From: Okapia johnstoni
Lineage: Eukaryota > Chordata > Mammalia > Artiodactyla > Giraffidae
NCBI GenBank assembly: GCA_024291935.2
Contig: CM044314.1
Location: 24,278,001 to 24,342,000 of the forward strand
DNA length: 64,000 nt
Reading direction: 5' to 3'
The notes below the pieces were generated by a model that saw nothing but the letters and a program-made list of their open reading frames with translations, was not told where the DNA came from and made no database searches. The position numbers and the translations under genes are program-made. Below, in pieces: positions 11,871 through 23,338 of the stretch (positions are counted from its first letter, which is position 1; each line of letters starts with the position of its first letter).

Positions 11871-12944
11871 TTTAAAGTGGGATGTCAAACCATCCACCAG
11901 GAAGCACAAAACTGAGTTTTGCGATATGTTGTTGAAAAGAGGAGGAGGGTACAATACACACCAGAAAGCTAAAATGCCTTCCTTGCTCCCTTTCTACACC
12001 TTAACAATCTTTGTGTTAATGAGTCCAGGGCTCTGAGAAGGGTGTGGGCTGGCCCACTCTGTGCAGGGCTCTGCAGGGGCATTTCTCCTGGAGACCGTCA
12101 TAGGAACACCCTGCCCAAAGAGGATGAAGGAAGGGCTACATTGGCTCAATGGGGCCTTCCCTGTGCCCCCCACACACACCACACACTTTGCTGCTCCAAG
12201 GAGGGGTACCCAGGCCTCTGCATCAGGACCCAGCTCTGTGCAGGTCCCTACCACACTGAGGGCAGCCTTGGGAATGCAGAGAAGCAGTGCCTATACCTGC
12301 TGGAATTCAGAACCTCAGACCCAGTGGGACTCCCAATGGCTGAAGGCCGTTCTGATGGTGAAAACTAGGGTTTACGGGCACACCTTGCCTGGGTCTCGCT
12401 GCAAACAAACCAAGTGTGAAAGTTCATTTTCCAGGAAGTTGGGAAAGCTGGGCAGGGCCTGAGTATCAAGTATCACTTGCTTGTGATAACAGTACAGAGA
12501 TTATGCGGAAAACAGGTCTTACCATTCATGCTTAAGTATTTACAAGAGAAAAATTAAAGCTGTCCAGGATCCATTAAGTGGGCCGGAAGAAATGAAATGA
12601 AATTAACAGAACGTGTTAACTGTTGAAGCTGGGTGAAAAATATGTAGGAGTTCCCTGTACTAGTCTAATTTTATGTATACTTGAAGTTTTCTATAATAAG
12701 AGGCTAAGGTAAAAGACGTTAGAAGTTCTGGGGATCCAGAAACTGGACTAAGACTTGGTGATTTTTGTTCTTTGATAAACATAGTGTAGGCAAAAGGCAC
12801 ATGGAGCCTGCCCCACCCCATCCCTAGGCGAGGTGCAACACCATTTCCCATAAAATTATAACCACTTGAGTCTCTCTAAGCAAATCTGTTCAACCCCATT
12901 ATAGATTCCACTGGCGACAGTCACACATTCGTATCAATTAACAT
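11871..12944. other. Unassigned intronic DNA
   Basis: The 12.0-12.46 kb part is GC-richer and carries overlapping open frames of 108 and 133 codons without recognisable domains. No exon call is justified. Confidence 0.4.
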
Positions 12945-13760
12945 AATTTTCATGATTTATTTTGAGATAATTTTAAATTTACTCAAAAGTTGGAAGATTC
13001 ATGCATGAAACTCCCCCATACTTGTTACCCAAATTCACTAATATTTCATGTTTCACCCCACATACTTCATCATTCTGTCTCCATACTCACACTGCTTTTT
13101 ATTCTGAACTAAGAACTGGTTGCAGACATTATGCTCTTTATCCATTAACACTGAGTACACACTTCCTAAGACCAAAAATATTCTCTCACAGAACCTCAGT
13201 ACAATTAACAAATTCAGGAAACTGAACTCAGACCACACTTTTAAATAACTGACCTCCATAGTCCAATTTCATCAAAGTTTCCAATGATGTGCAGGTCAGT
13301 TTTCACTCTAAACCAGTCCTCTTCAGAAACATGCTGCATTTACTTTTCTCGTCCTATAGTCTCCTTTAAGTTGGACCCATTTCTGGGCTGTTTTTGTCCG
13401 TCACAACATCGACATTTTCTACTATAGGCCAGTTTTTAATAAAACGCCCCTCCATTTGGGTTTGCTGAATTTGATACCATCAGACTCAGGTTCTACATCA
13501 CAGCTTGAATGCAGGCTAATCTATGGGTTTCTTGAAAGGACAACGGCCACCTGCCCACAGTAGTGACGTGAGTCTTGGTCACCCAGGTAGGTGACGTCAG
13601 CTTTCTCCAGTCTGTGGTCACTAATTGTCCCTTTGCAAATAAGGGCTCTGTGGAGAAATACTTTGAGCCATGAACATTCCCTGCTCCCCAACAAGCACAG
13701 CCTTGTTTAATTGCATTTAATTGCATTAGAGACTCTTGCCCAAATCAGTCTGCACAATTA
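12945..13760 (-). mobile_element. Old L1 3' region, antisense
   Basis: Begins TTTTGAGATAATTTTAAATTTACTCAAAAGTTGG, the complement of an L1M 3' UTR, and continues through a GTCACTAATTGTCCCTTTGCAAATAAG..GTGGAGAAATACTTTGAG block typical of old L1 3' regions. Confidence 0.5.
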
Positions 13761-13877
13761 TTGTTTGCAAAACATAAATTTTTTTCCCGTCACCTTGCTT
13801 TTATTAGTTGGCATTTTACTGTATGGAAATGCCCTCTCTTCACTTTCTCTTCTATTCATTTATGTAATGTAGTATGT

Positions 13878-14312
13878 TAAAGAGTGTTCTCCCAAATTCA
13901 TATCCACTCATAACTTCAAATGTGACCTTACCTGAAAACAGTTTTTGCAGAAATAATAAGTTAAGGATCTCAAGATGAAATCACCCTGGATTTAAAGTGG
14001 GCCTAAATCCAATGACTTCTGTCCTTATAAGAAGAGGAAGAGGCACCGAGAGACATCCAGCGAGGAAGGGCATGTAAAGATGGAGCAGAGATTGAAGTGA
14101 TGCTACCACAAGCCAAGGAAATGCCAGAGCCCCCAGGAAAGAAAAAGGGCAAAAATGATTCTCCCTTGGGGCCTTTGGAGGGATCGTGGACGGCCGACAC
14201 CTTGATTTTGGACTTCCAGCCTCCAAAATTGTTGGGAAATCATTTTTTGTTGTTTTACGTCACCCAGTTTGCGGTACTTTGTTGCAGCAGCCTTAGAAAA
14301 ATAACACATGAA
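13878..14312 (+). mobile_element. MLT1-type MaLR (ERVL) LTR, sense
   Basis: Shows the MLT1 order: GTGTTCTCCCAAATTCATATCC, GTCCTTATAAGAAGAGGAAGAGG, CACAAGCCAAGGAAATGCC, CCGACACCTTGATTTTGGACTTCCAGCCTCC, then GTTTTACGTCACCCAGTTTGCGGTACTTTGTTGCAGCAGCC. It is a solitary LTR fossil. Confidence 0.8.
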
Positions 14313-14475
14313 TTTAACTATAGTTGTCCCTTGGTATTCCCTTCTCTCCCTACCCCTTGAAGATACCAAAGTCCAAGGCTGCTCAAGTCTCTTATATAAA
14401 ATGACAGTACTGTTCACATATAGCCCACACACATCCTCCTGTACACTTAAACCATCTCTAGATGACTTATAACAC

Positions 14476-14694
14476 CTGTTGTTGTTGTTGTTTAGTTACT
14501 AAGTCATGTCCCACTCTTTTGTAACTCCATGGACTGTAGCCCATCAGGCTCTGTCTATGGAATTTCCCAGGCAAGAATACTGGAGTAGGTTGTCATTTCC
14601 TTCTCCAGAGGAATCTTCCCAATCCAGGGATCAAACCTGAGTCTCCTGCACTGGCAGGCAGATTCTTTACCCCTGAGTCACCAGGGAAGCCTCC
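14476..14694 (-). mobile_element. Bov-tA SINE with (GTT)n edge
   Basis: Antisense copy; (GTT)4 at the left is the complement of the short AAC-type tail. Ends CACCAGGGAAGCC. Confidence 0.92.
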
Positions 14695-14940
14695 TATAAT
14701 CCCTAATACAATGCAAATATTATATAAATAATCATAAATACAATGCAAAGGCTATGTAAATAGTTTCTGATGTGCAGCAAATTCAAGTTCTGATTTTTGA
14801 AACTTTGTGGAATTTTTAAAATATTTTTGACCCATGGTTGGTTGAATCTGAGGATATGGAATCCACAGAGAGGCAACTGTACTTATTTACTTATCATTAA
14901 TGCTGAATCATAGACTCTTATTTTGTTCCATGTATAATCC

Positions 14941-15162
14941 ATGTGTGTGCTAAGTCGCTTCAGGTATGCCCATTCTTTGCAACCCTATGAACTGTAGCCC
15001 GCCAGGCTCCTCTGTCCATGACGATTCTCCAGGCAAGAATACTGGAGCGAGTTGCCATGCCCTCCTCCAGGGAACCTTCCTGACCCAGGGGATCAAAACC
15101 ACGTCTCTTACATCTCCTGCATTGGCAAGCAGGTTCATTATCATCAGGGTCACCTGGGACAT
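14941..15162 (-). mobile_element. Bov-tA SINE
   Basis: Antisense copy from GTGTGCTAAGTCGCTTCAGG to AGGGTCACCTGGGAC, with the ACGTCTCTTACATCTCCTGCATTGGCA variant segment. Confidence 0.92.
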
Positions 15163-16156
15163 ATTTCCAAAAAAGATATACTAATGGCCATGAAACATAT
15201 ACAAATGACATGAAAAGATGCTCAACCTCACTAATCACTGAGTGAAGTTGCTCAGTCGTGTCCGACTCTTTGCGACCCCACGGACTGCTGCTTACCAGTC
15301 TCCTCCATCCATGGAATTTTCCAGGCAAGAGTACTGGAGTGGGTTTCCATTTCCTTCTCCAGGGTATCTTCTCAACCCAGGGATCAAACCGGGGTCTCCC
15401 GCATTGCAGGCAGACGCTTTACCATCTGAGCCACCAGGGAAGCCCAACATCACTAATCATTAGAAAAATGCAAATCAAAGCCACAATGAGATCAAAGCCA
15501 CTTCACACTCATTATGAAGGCTGTTATCAATCAAGCAGAAAATAACTAATGTTGACAGTATGGTGGTTACTCAATAAAGTAAACTTAGAATGACCATACG
15601 ATCCAGCAATTCCACTTCTGGGTATATATCCGAAAGGACTGAAAGCAGGGACTCGAACAGGTATCTGTACAACTATGTTCATAACAGCACAATTCACAAT
15701 GGCCAAAAGGTGGAAACAACCCAAATGTCTGCCATCAGACAGAAAAAGCAGTAAAGCAAAATGTGGTGTATGCATGGGGTATAGGTACATGTGTGTATAA
15801 TGGAGTATTACTCAGTCTTAAAAAGAAGTATTAATATATATTATGAGATAGATGAACACTTGAAAAGACCATGTTAAGTGAAAGAAGCCATTTGCAAGAG
15901 GACAAATACCATACACTTCCATTTATTTGAGATATCTATGGTAGTCAGATTCATAAGTAGAATAGTGACCGTCATCGCTGGCAGGAGGAATGGGCCATTG
16001 GGGTTTAATGGGGGCAAGTCTCCATCTGGAGGATAAAGACAGTTCTGGAGACAGACAGTGGCGACAGTGCCACAACAAGGTGGAGATACTCAACACTAGG
16101 GAATTGTACACTTAAAATGCTTTCAAAGGTCTATTTTATGCATATTTTACCTTTAT
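15163..16156 (+). mobile_element. L1 LINE 3' part, interrupted by a SINE
   Basis: Sense L1: the left arm (15163-15237) has ATGACATGAAAAGATGCTCAACCTCACTAATCA and the right arm (15446-16156) resumes AACATCACTAATCATTAGAAAAATGCAAATC, then CCATACGATCCAGCAATTCCACTTCTGGGTATATATCC, TGGAGTATTACTCAGTC and the L1M 3' block. The interruption is the SINE at 15238-15445. Confidence 0.82.
15238..15445 (-). mobile_element. Bov-tA SINE inserted in L1
   Basis: Full antisense copy with flanking target-site duplication AACCTCACTAATCA (15224-15237) and AACATCACTAATCA (15446-15459), 13 of 14 bases identical. Confidence 0.94.
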
Positions 16157-16352
16157 TTTTGGCTTTCCTGGTGGCTTAGATAGTAAAGAATCTGCTGGCA
16201 ATGCAGGAGACCCAGGTTCAGTCCCTGGATGGGGAAGATTTCCTGGAGAAGGGAATGTATCCTTGTCTGAAAATCCCATGGAAGAGAAACCTGGCAGACT
16301 ATAGTCTGTGGGGTTGCAAAGAGTCGGACATGACTGAACGACTAACACTTGC
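16157..16352 (+). mobile_element. Bov-tA SINE
   Basis: Sense copy (GGCTTTCCTGGTGGCTTAGATAG.. to GGACATGACTGAACGACTAACACTT) directly after the L1 3' end. Confidence 0.92.
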
Positions 16353-18219
16353 CTTTATTTTAAAAAGATCTGAGGTAACTGATGTCACTTTCTAGTTTCT
16401 CCTGTGTTTCTTTTTGCAAAATAACTGGAAGCACAACCTGTCCCTCCACGTCTCATGTTCACTTAAGATAGAGCTCCCCCTTGTCACCATCTCCTCTGGT
16501 AGCCTTTAAGCTGCTCTAGAAATGTATTCAATGTTATACAAAGACCATAGTGACCTGGTAGTTATTTCACTGTCTGGAGAAAAATTCCCAATTTCTAAAT
16601 GTTATTTCCAAATGTTCGCTAAGAGTTGAAAACATACGGCAACATCCTGCAACAGGACACCAAGGTGGACACTTAACCGAATGTGACCCAGAGGTTGTGC
16701 CTGAAAGCCTTGTCAGCTTTGGCCCTCACTCCCTTTCTACACCCCTCTTACCATCCATTTGTGGGTGGCTCACTTTCTAGATGGAACTCTTACATCCCCC
16801 TCTCAATTCCTCACCATCCCCCAAATCCTACTCATTCTCCTTCCCAACACCCATTGTCTGCCAGAAGCCAAAATGTTGTGGTGTACATCCCTCCTCCAGA
16901 CCCCTAAGGAATAACTGGACATTTCCTTCTGCCTCAGTTTCCTCCCAGTATGCTCCTCCACCAGGACCTTTCCCAGAAATGCCCCCAACAAATCCAAGGC
17001 CAAGCCCCTTGATTTTCCATACACTTCCTTTCTGGGGTGCAACTACTACCCTCTTAGCTCCCCTACCACTACCCCTGGCTGCTGCCAAATTATCCTCTGA
17101 AAACATGGCTGCAGTTCACCATATCTTGCCCTGCTTATCACATCACACCCTGCATTTGCCTGAGAGCTAAGATCCTCACCCTCTTGACTCCACACCATTT
17201 CCCCTTCTCTGAGGACGGTGCTCTGGCTGCTCTTGGTTCTGCCTCTTTCCAGGCCTGCCCTTCCCTCTCAGCCCTAGTCCATCTGCAAACACATTCCACA
17301 AACACATTCCACCGCATCCCACGTGGTGGCTCCGAGGTAAACTAGAAGATCTCAGGAAGGCTGGCTGCTATCGGGCGTTATCACAGAGCTGTTTGCTGCA
17401 GGAAATCTTTGGCAAATCCTAGCTAAAGCGTATTAAGGTTCAATTCAGAGTGGACTGAGAATTGGTCCATGAACATGTTCTCAGATCATCTCCCCAGCTC
17501 CCTGTCTCACCTCTACTGTGATTTCCTTCCCCAAGTGGGAAACTGCTTTCGCACACCCCAAATGTGCCTGGCATTGTGTGGGAGAATCCAACCAGTATCA
17601 GGCAAGTTTCTTTGTCCTTTCTTGTGCTGGAATTCTTTGAATCTGTGCTGTAAACCTTGATGTGATATTTGTTTCCTTTCAACACTTGAAGATTCCCCCA
17701 CTACGTCAGACTCAGTCTAATTTGAATCAACAGTCATCACTATGACCATTTCATGTACTTTTTTAATGGCACTGAAGCCATGATGTGGCCCTCCCAAACA
17801 CATGCACACACACAACATGTTCATATGATTTTGTCTAGCCCTTAATATGTGAATTCTTTAGAACTAACATTTTCCCCAAATCAGCACTACATGGTATGTA
17901 AGTATATATGCTAAGGTTTTGTCACCTTGGTAATTACACCTTTGCTGAGCCCCTCTGGGGGAAGCCTCTCTAATCTAATTCTACAGATTAGAGTCAGTCA
18001 ATCCAGTTCATTTTTGCCATCAAATCTCCCACAGTCAACAAACAGAACTCTAAGCAAACAAAGTGAGCCCCTCCCTGACTCTGGACTCCACAAGACATTC
18101 CTGAAGCAACAGCGACTAACACAGAGATGCTGGGCAAAGAGGAGTGGTGGTGGACAGAGCTTCCTGCAATGCTGGAAATGTCCTCTACCTTCCTGGACCA
18201 TTCGAGCCACCCGTCACAT
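16353..18219. other. Unassigned intronic DNA
   Basis: Pyrimidine-rich 16.7-17.3 kb has overlapping open frames (up to 129 codons) and possibly a degenerate L2 piece; nothing firm is recognised in the rest. Confidence 0.4.
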
Positions 18220-18432
18220 TTGTGTGCTAAATCACTTCAGTCGTGTCCGACTCTCTGCAACCCTAAGGACTGTAGCCCTCCAGGCTCCTCTGCTCATGGG
18301 ACTCTCCAGGCAAGGATACTGGAGTAGGTAGCCATGCTCTCCTCCCGGCGATCTTTCCAACCCAAGGATCAAACCCACATCTCTTGTGTCTCCTGCATTG
18401 GCAGGCAGGTTCTTTACCACTAGCACCACAAA
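18220..18432 (-). mobile_element. Bov-tA SINE
   Basis: Antisense copy from TGTGTGCTAAATCACTTCAGTCG to TTTACCACTAGCACCAC. It is the last SINE before the repeat-free promoter zone. Confidence 0.92.
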
Positions 18433-21400
18433 CATGAGGCCCCTGAAATGCAGCTAGTGCAGTGGAGGGACTGAATCTTTCATTTCAGTTCAGTTTAATT
18501 AATTTTAACCTAAATAGTTACATGTACCTATACTCCACAGCAGAAGCCTACAATGAGGATTTTTGTCTTTTAAGTGCACACTGGGTTAACTAGCCCTCCA
18601 GGAGGGCACTGCGGTGTGGAAACCAGGAGGCTGGAAGCATTTGAGACTTGGGGGAAACCCTCCCCCACTCCAGGAGGATTTGAAGAAGCTGCCACATTCT
18701 CCCCAGATAACATCTCAAAAGTGACAGAGTGCTTACTGAAGCTCATTCCAATGACAATTAAAGACACACACACCACATCTCACTGGAACTTAAGACTTTC
18801 TAGAGGACAAGCCACTTAGTCTAATCAGGCTAGATTTTTCTGTAATCATTTCCTTCCCTTTGGCTTTTGATTTTTTGGTTCTTTCAGTAGAACTTGGGGG
18901 GGGGGGGGGGGGGGGGAACAGAAATCCCCAAAATGGTACAAATAACACCAACACAATTCCTTATTTTTGAAAAGTTTTCCCAACACTGTTCAACAATTCC
19001 CTGGCCACTCTGTTGATATGATTTTAAACAGATCACACCCCAGACATATTTTATGACAACAGCACATGTAAGCAGAGCTGTCCCGCCCTTATTTCCAACT
19101 TGGCAAGCTCCTCAGCAAAACCAAATAAATACATACTAGAAGAAGGCTGGTACAAACCCCAGCCCGTTGCAGCCATAATTAGTGGGCCAGAACTGGTCTT
19201 GCTGCTTAGATTTTTATTTCAAAACTCAAGAAGCCTGCACTACCCACCAAAATTGTAGCAATTCTTTTACAGTGATACAGTTCTAATATACAAAATCAAA
19301 GAACTCAAAGAGTCACTGAGAAGCGATGTTTTCAAAACCAGTTCTTTCAGCCCAGATGTCCTTTCATGAAATTGCTATTGGACATGTAAAATCCAGACTT
19401 AATCAGCAACACTTCTCTGCAAAGCAAAGCCCCCTGGTTAATTTGCCTTTGACACCTTCCAGGCATGGAATTCATAGGGTCCACCTGGTAGTCACCACAG
19501 GGTCCCCAAAGAAAGAAATATCTTAATGGCAACTTTCTCTACCAGGAACATATCACAGCGCATAAGGGGATCCCCATGGGGGACAGCAGAGTAAACCCAA
19601 AGCTTCACAGCCCAGCCCTTCTCCAGGTGGTAACCACAGGATGCTGCCGGTCCCCCTCCAGGTTCCCAGGGAATGGACCAGATAAACACCAAAAGGCCCC
19701 TGACATCAGTGAATGTTTTAGAAGATAGTTATAAATCTTGGGTGCAGATAACAGTTAGTAACCCACTTTCTTTTCCTGACTACAACTTGGAAGTATATAA
19801 TTACACCTCTCCCTGAGAAGAGAGTTAGCGTGCACAAATTTCCTAGACTGAATCAGAGTGGCCAGGGCTCTGCAGATTAGGGGGGGCCAGGCCTTTCACA
19901 CCCAGTTCCCATTTCAAAGATAATGATAATTTTCCACATCCTGGCCTCCCGTGGAATGCATTTTAAAGGAGTGCCACTTCTCCAGCTGCAACCTTGCTTT
20001 AGAAATCCCTCTTTAGGGGATTAATCTTCCCTACCTGTCAGACAGGCTGTTCCCCTGCGCCTGCATTTCTATCCCATTGATCTCAGGAAAAGATGCCAAA
20101 GGCTAGAGCGTGAAACCCAAATTCTTCCAGGCTTCAGTGTCTCAAAGGTTAAACCGAGGGTAGAAAGACAAAACGTTCACAGGGAACAAGTAATTCACGA
20201 CAAATCACACCATAACAGAGAGTGACACACACACAACAATTACAGCGGTATTTTGACCAAACAAAAGGAAAATGGTTTAACAATAGAAATAGAAATGGTA
20301 TTTCACATTGCCTTGTAAATCTGCAGATCACTGTCACCCAAAATTCCTGGTCAATGTAACTTTTTAAACCCATGTTGCTTTTCTGAAGGCAAAATGTTAA
20401 AGCAGATTTCTTGTTAACTTTTCTAACTATGACTTGCTTTACTAATCAAGAGTTCAGCCTCGTTGACTAGAGCCCCTCGGTCACCTATCACCATTTTTAT
20501 AAACAGTTCAGTACAGCAGCTCACACTGAATGCCACATAGTGGTGGTCATTGTCCAGATGGCATTTTTATCAAGCAGACATGAGAGTTAAACTGGCTTTT
20601 GCTATTAAATACTGAAAATTTTCAAATGTGTGCTGCTTCTTTTCTTGGTACAGCCATAATAAGAAAAACATGTTGCCTTACTATAGCGTATATAAAAACT
20701 TTGCTTTTTCCACAAAGTCTTCTTTTTCAAGATGTTTTCATTTACTTCCTTTCAAATGGATCACTATCATTATTTATTACCGCCATCACTCCAGGGATCT
20801 GGGCCAGAAGTAAACATTGCACTGTCAAAATCAAGGGTGAGGAGACCCCAAAACTCCCAGCCTGTCAAACCCAGGCAGGGCACACAGTCCAAAATTAAGC
20901 ATTTGTCTCCCTAAGGAACAGAGCCTTCTATAAAAACACAGAACTTATAAATCCTTTTAGAACAACGTTTCCTTGTTTTTCACATAGTAACGTATGTTTT
21001 GTGTATAAAATACACTCAGATTACAGGGATTCCTCTTTACAGCAGAAAAGATGCCAAATACTTGAATCTCCTGTAATCATCAAATTGTATTCATAATTTG
21101 AATATGATCTTATTCTTTGCATTTCCACCTCACCTAACATTCCAGAAGAAAGAGAATTATAAACAGCTTCCCTACTCCCTCCCCTATAGAAATTACTATT
21201 ACTTTACTGGAGAAAGCAAATTACCTCCACACAGGGTTCAGAAATTAAGGAAAGTGATATTGGATTGCTTTGTTCCGCAGAGATTTCTTTAACTCTACTG
21301 GAAACTAGGGCAATGTTTAAACTCCTCTCCCCAAAATGCGAGCACCTTTGCAGTCTTGCTGCAATTTTGATTTAAGAAACAGACCCATCACCTTTTCTCA

Positions 21401-22049
21401 CATCACCCACTTCCAACTTCCCCCTAGCAAATGCAACTAAAACCGCTGGGCCATAGGTTTGCGCGGCAGGGTTTTGCAGAGCAATTAACCCCCACATGGC
21501 CACCACGCAAACGCTGTTCCATGGTACGTCGCGTCCCAGGGGTTAAGCCCCTTCTTTCCCCTCCCGCAGCGCAGCAAATGCACCCCTTGACTCGAAACGG
21601 GAGAGGGATTCTAGCGGGATAAGGGGTGCAGAAATCCAGACGGAATGCTGTTGAAACCGCACAGACTAACTTAGGTCTGGTTTACTTACCTTTGCACCGT
21701 GCACCTTGAGCGGCTTATGCTTTAAGGGACAGCGACAGAAACGCAAACCCCTTTCCCAAATCAAGTAACCAAGGATGTGTGACGTAATTGGCTCTTCTAT
21801 TAAACCCAAACGCCCCCCAGGAAAGGCTGCCCAGCATTCCTGAATCGGTGGATGGATCCCTGGAGCGCGCAGTTGGCAGCAGAAGACGAAAACCACCGAG
21901 CCCCCTTCTTGTGCCTTTTGTCTAATTCTCACCTATGTGCAGAAATGCCGGGGGGAGGGGGCATAATACATGGAGTGGGAGACACCGAGACCCACGTAGG
22001 TCTAAGGGGCGGCTCACACATTTCTGGGTCACGAGGTGAACCCCCTTAG
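18433..22049. other. SINE-free single-copy intronic DNA flanking the promoter
   Basis: No SINE, LINE or LTR is recognised here apart from the G21 tract at 18896-18916, in strong contrast to the dense repeats on the left. A CCAAT box next to a CRE-like half site occurs near 21779-21795 (minus strand: GCCAATTACGTCA). Open frames here are short and lack recognisable domains. The DNA may hold intronic enhancers, but nothing in the sequence alone proves it. Confidence 0.5.
18896..18916 (+). repeat. Uninterrupted G21 homopolymer
   Basis: Twenty-one consecutive G residues, counted directly. Such tracts can form G-quadruplexes and are prone to sequencing and assembly length error. Confidence 0.9.
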
Positions 22050-22948
22050 CTTGCAAACCTAGAGGTTCCGCCGCCCTCCCTCGCCGCAGCAGGGTGCGGG
22101 AAACTGGCTGGCGGGTGGCGGGGTGGGGGCGAGCAGGCGGGTGCTGCGGGGATCTGGACAGCGTGGCACCCTAGGCCGATCCCCCCTAGCTTCCACCGAA
22201 CGTGATGGCACCTCTTGCTCGCCCCGGGGTCCACGCAGCCCAACCGCGTGCGACCCTCGAAGGGAATGCCACCCGGGAGCCTGGCCCACCCTCCAGCCAG
22301 CCCGAAAAAGGCTAGGTCCCCAGTAGCGGAAAGGCAGCCCGGGGACCCCAGACCCCAAGCACAGGAAACACTGCTTTGGCCACCTCTCAGCAGTGGCGGA
22401 GCGGGTGAGGGGCCAACAAAAGGGAAGCCAAATTCCCTTCCAACCAAGGGGCGGGGATCGGGAGCTCCCTTCCCTGAGCCTCGTCCCACCGCGGCGCCGG
22501 CCCTTGGGAGATGTCGGCACAGACCCGGGCGCCGCGGACCTGGAGCTCTGGAAAGAACCTCGGGGAGCAGGGCCGAGTTAAGGTTCTGAGAACCTCAGAC
22601 ACGTCTGAGGACCCGGGCGCCGGCCGCATTCACACTCACGACCCTCGGAAACCCCCGGCTAGGGGCTCCTCGCGGGCGCCAGCGCCGCCCGCCCTAGCCT
22701 CTGGAAACACTTAGGCGTCCCAGGAGCGCGCCTTATTGAAAGCAGCCCCGGGCGGCGGGGCGCAGATGCAGAGCCGGGCTGAGGTGGGCACGGGAGGGGG
22801 GCCCCCGCCAGGCGCCCCTCGCCCAGGAGCACCGGCGCCGGCGCGGCGGCCGGAGCAGCAGCATCGCGAGGGAAGGGACGGGCGCGCGAGTGGCAAGCTC
22901 TCCGCTCGCGCTTGGAGGAGGTGCGCCCGGGCGGACGCGGGCCGGTGG

Positions 22949-22958
22949 GTCCTACCTG
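22949..22958 (-). other. ROR2: Splice donor of ROR2 exon 1
   Basis: Read on the minus strand the sequence is CAG|GTAGGAC, a good match to the mammalian 5' splice site. The last exon base is 22956 and the intron begins at 22955. The break falls after the first base of codon 30 (phase 1), which fits the Gly that closes the signal peptide exon in other mammals. Confidence 0.82.
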
Positions 22959-23043
22959 AGGCCCTGGACACGCAGAGCAAGAGCGCGGCGACCGCCCAGA
23001 TGGCCAGGACGCAGAGCCACCGCAGCGCCGAGCCCCGGGCCAT
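22956..23043 (-). CDS. ROR2: ROR2 coding exon 1 (signal peptide exon)
   Basis: The exon encodes the first 29 residues plus one base of codon 30 of ROR2, a single-pass receptor tyrosine kinase-like protein that acts at the plasma membrane as a WNT5A receptor in non-canonical Wnt signalling. The minus-strand ATG (23043-23041) has G at -3 and G at +4. The peptide begins MARGSALRW and continues as a hydrophobic core (about residues 10-25, rich in L, A, V) ending CVSRAS, then G across the intron. Human ROR2, as I recall it, starts MARGSAL and ends its signal peptide SVSRTSG, about three residues longer; the match in both ends, length and splice phase is the basis of the call. The exon ends CAG|GTAGG in phase 1. 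It sits in a CpG island, as expected for a first exon. The extracellular Ig, Frizzled-like CRD, kringle and kinase exons are outside the window. Confidence 0.87.
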
Positions 23044-23296
23044 GCCGCGGGCCGTAGGGGCCTGGGCGCGGGGATCCGGCGCCACCACCCCCGTCGGCCG
23101 CGCGTCCGCTGCCCTTTCTCCTAGGCGCTTGGCGAGTTGGTCCCTTTCGAGGAACTCGCGGTCCTCTTCCTCTCTCGGCCCGGATGCGCCGCTCGGCTCG
23201 GGCCAGCAGGACGCGCGCGGGGGGCGGACCGCGGGCAAGCAGGGAGGCAGGGTCCCAGGCTCGCCCGCCCCGATGGGCAGAGCGAGAGGCCAGCGC

Positions 23297-23312
23297 TGGC
23301 GCCCCCTGCTGG
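23297..23312 (-). promoter_or_regulatory. Strong CTCF-like motif
   Basis: The minus strand reads CCAGCAGGGGGCGCCA, which agrees closely with the CTCF core consensus (CCA..AG.GGGCGCY). It lies about 250 bases upstream of the ROR2 ATG inside the CpG island. CTCF would act as an insulator or loop anchor. This is a motif match only; occupancy is inference. Confidence 0.65.
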
Positions 23313-23329
23313 ACGGACACGCCTGTAGC

Positions 23330-23338
23330 GGGCGGGGC
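23330..23338 (+). promoter_or_regulatory. GC box (Sp/KLF-type site)
   Basis: GGGCGGGGC is a perfect Sp1-type GC box about 290 bases upstream of the ROR2 start codon. Similar boxes lie at 23527-23535 and, within intron 1, at 22448-22456. Such boxes commonly position transcription in TATA-less CpG-island promoters. Confidence 0.5.

Larger units (their letters stand above)
1..22955 (-). other. ROR2: ROR2 intron 1, 5' part (continues off the left edge)
   Basis: This is inferred from the exon 1 donor at 22955. ROR2 has a very long first intron in mammals, and no later ROR2 coding exon is visible here. The interval is mostly interspersed repeats, itemised separately, plus unassigned single-copy DNA. 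Open frames in it lie in repeats or are short, and none resembles a known protein domain. Confidence 0.75.

Noticed and set aside
13592..13599. Perfect TGACGTCA CRE palindrome
   Set aside because: It lies in a diverged L1 3' region with no other promoter feature; chance occurrence is likely.
22711..23238. ROR2 with an N-terminal extension starting at 23238
   Set aside because: The codon at 23238 is TTG, not ATG. No in-frame ATG lies between it and 23043, and the frame past 22956 is intron.
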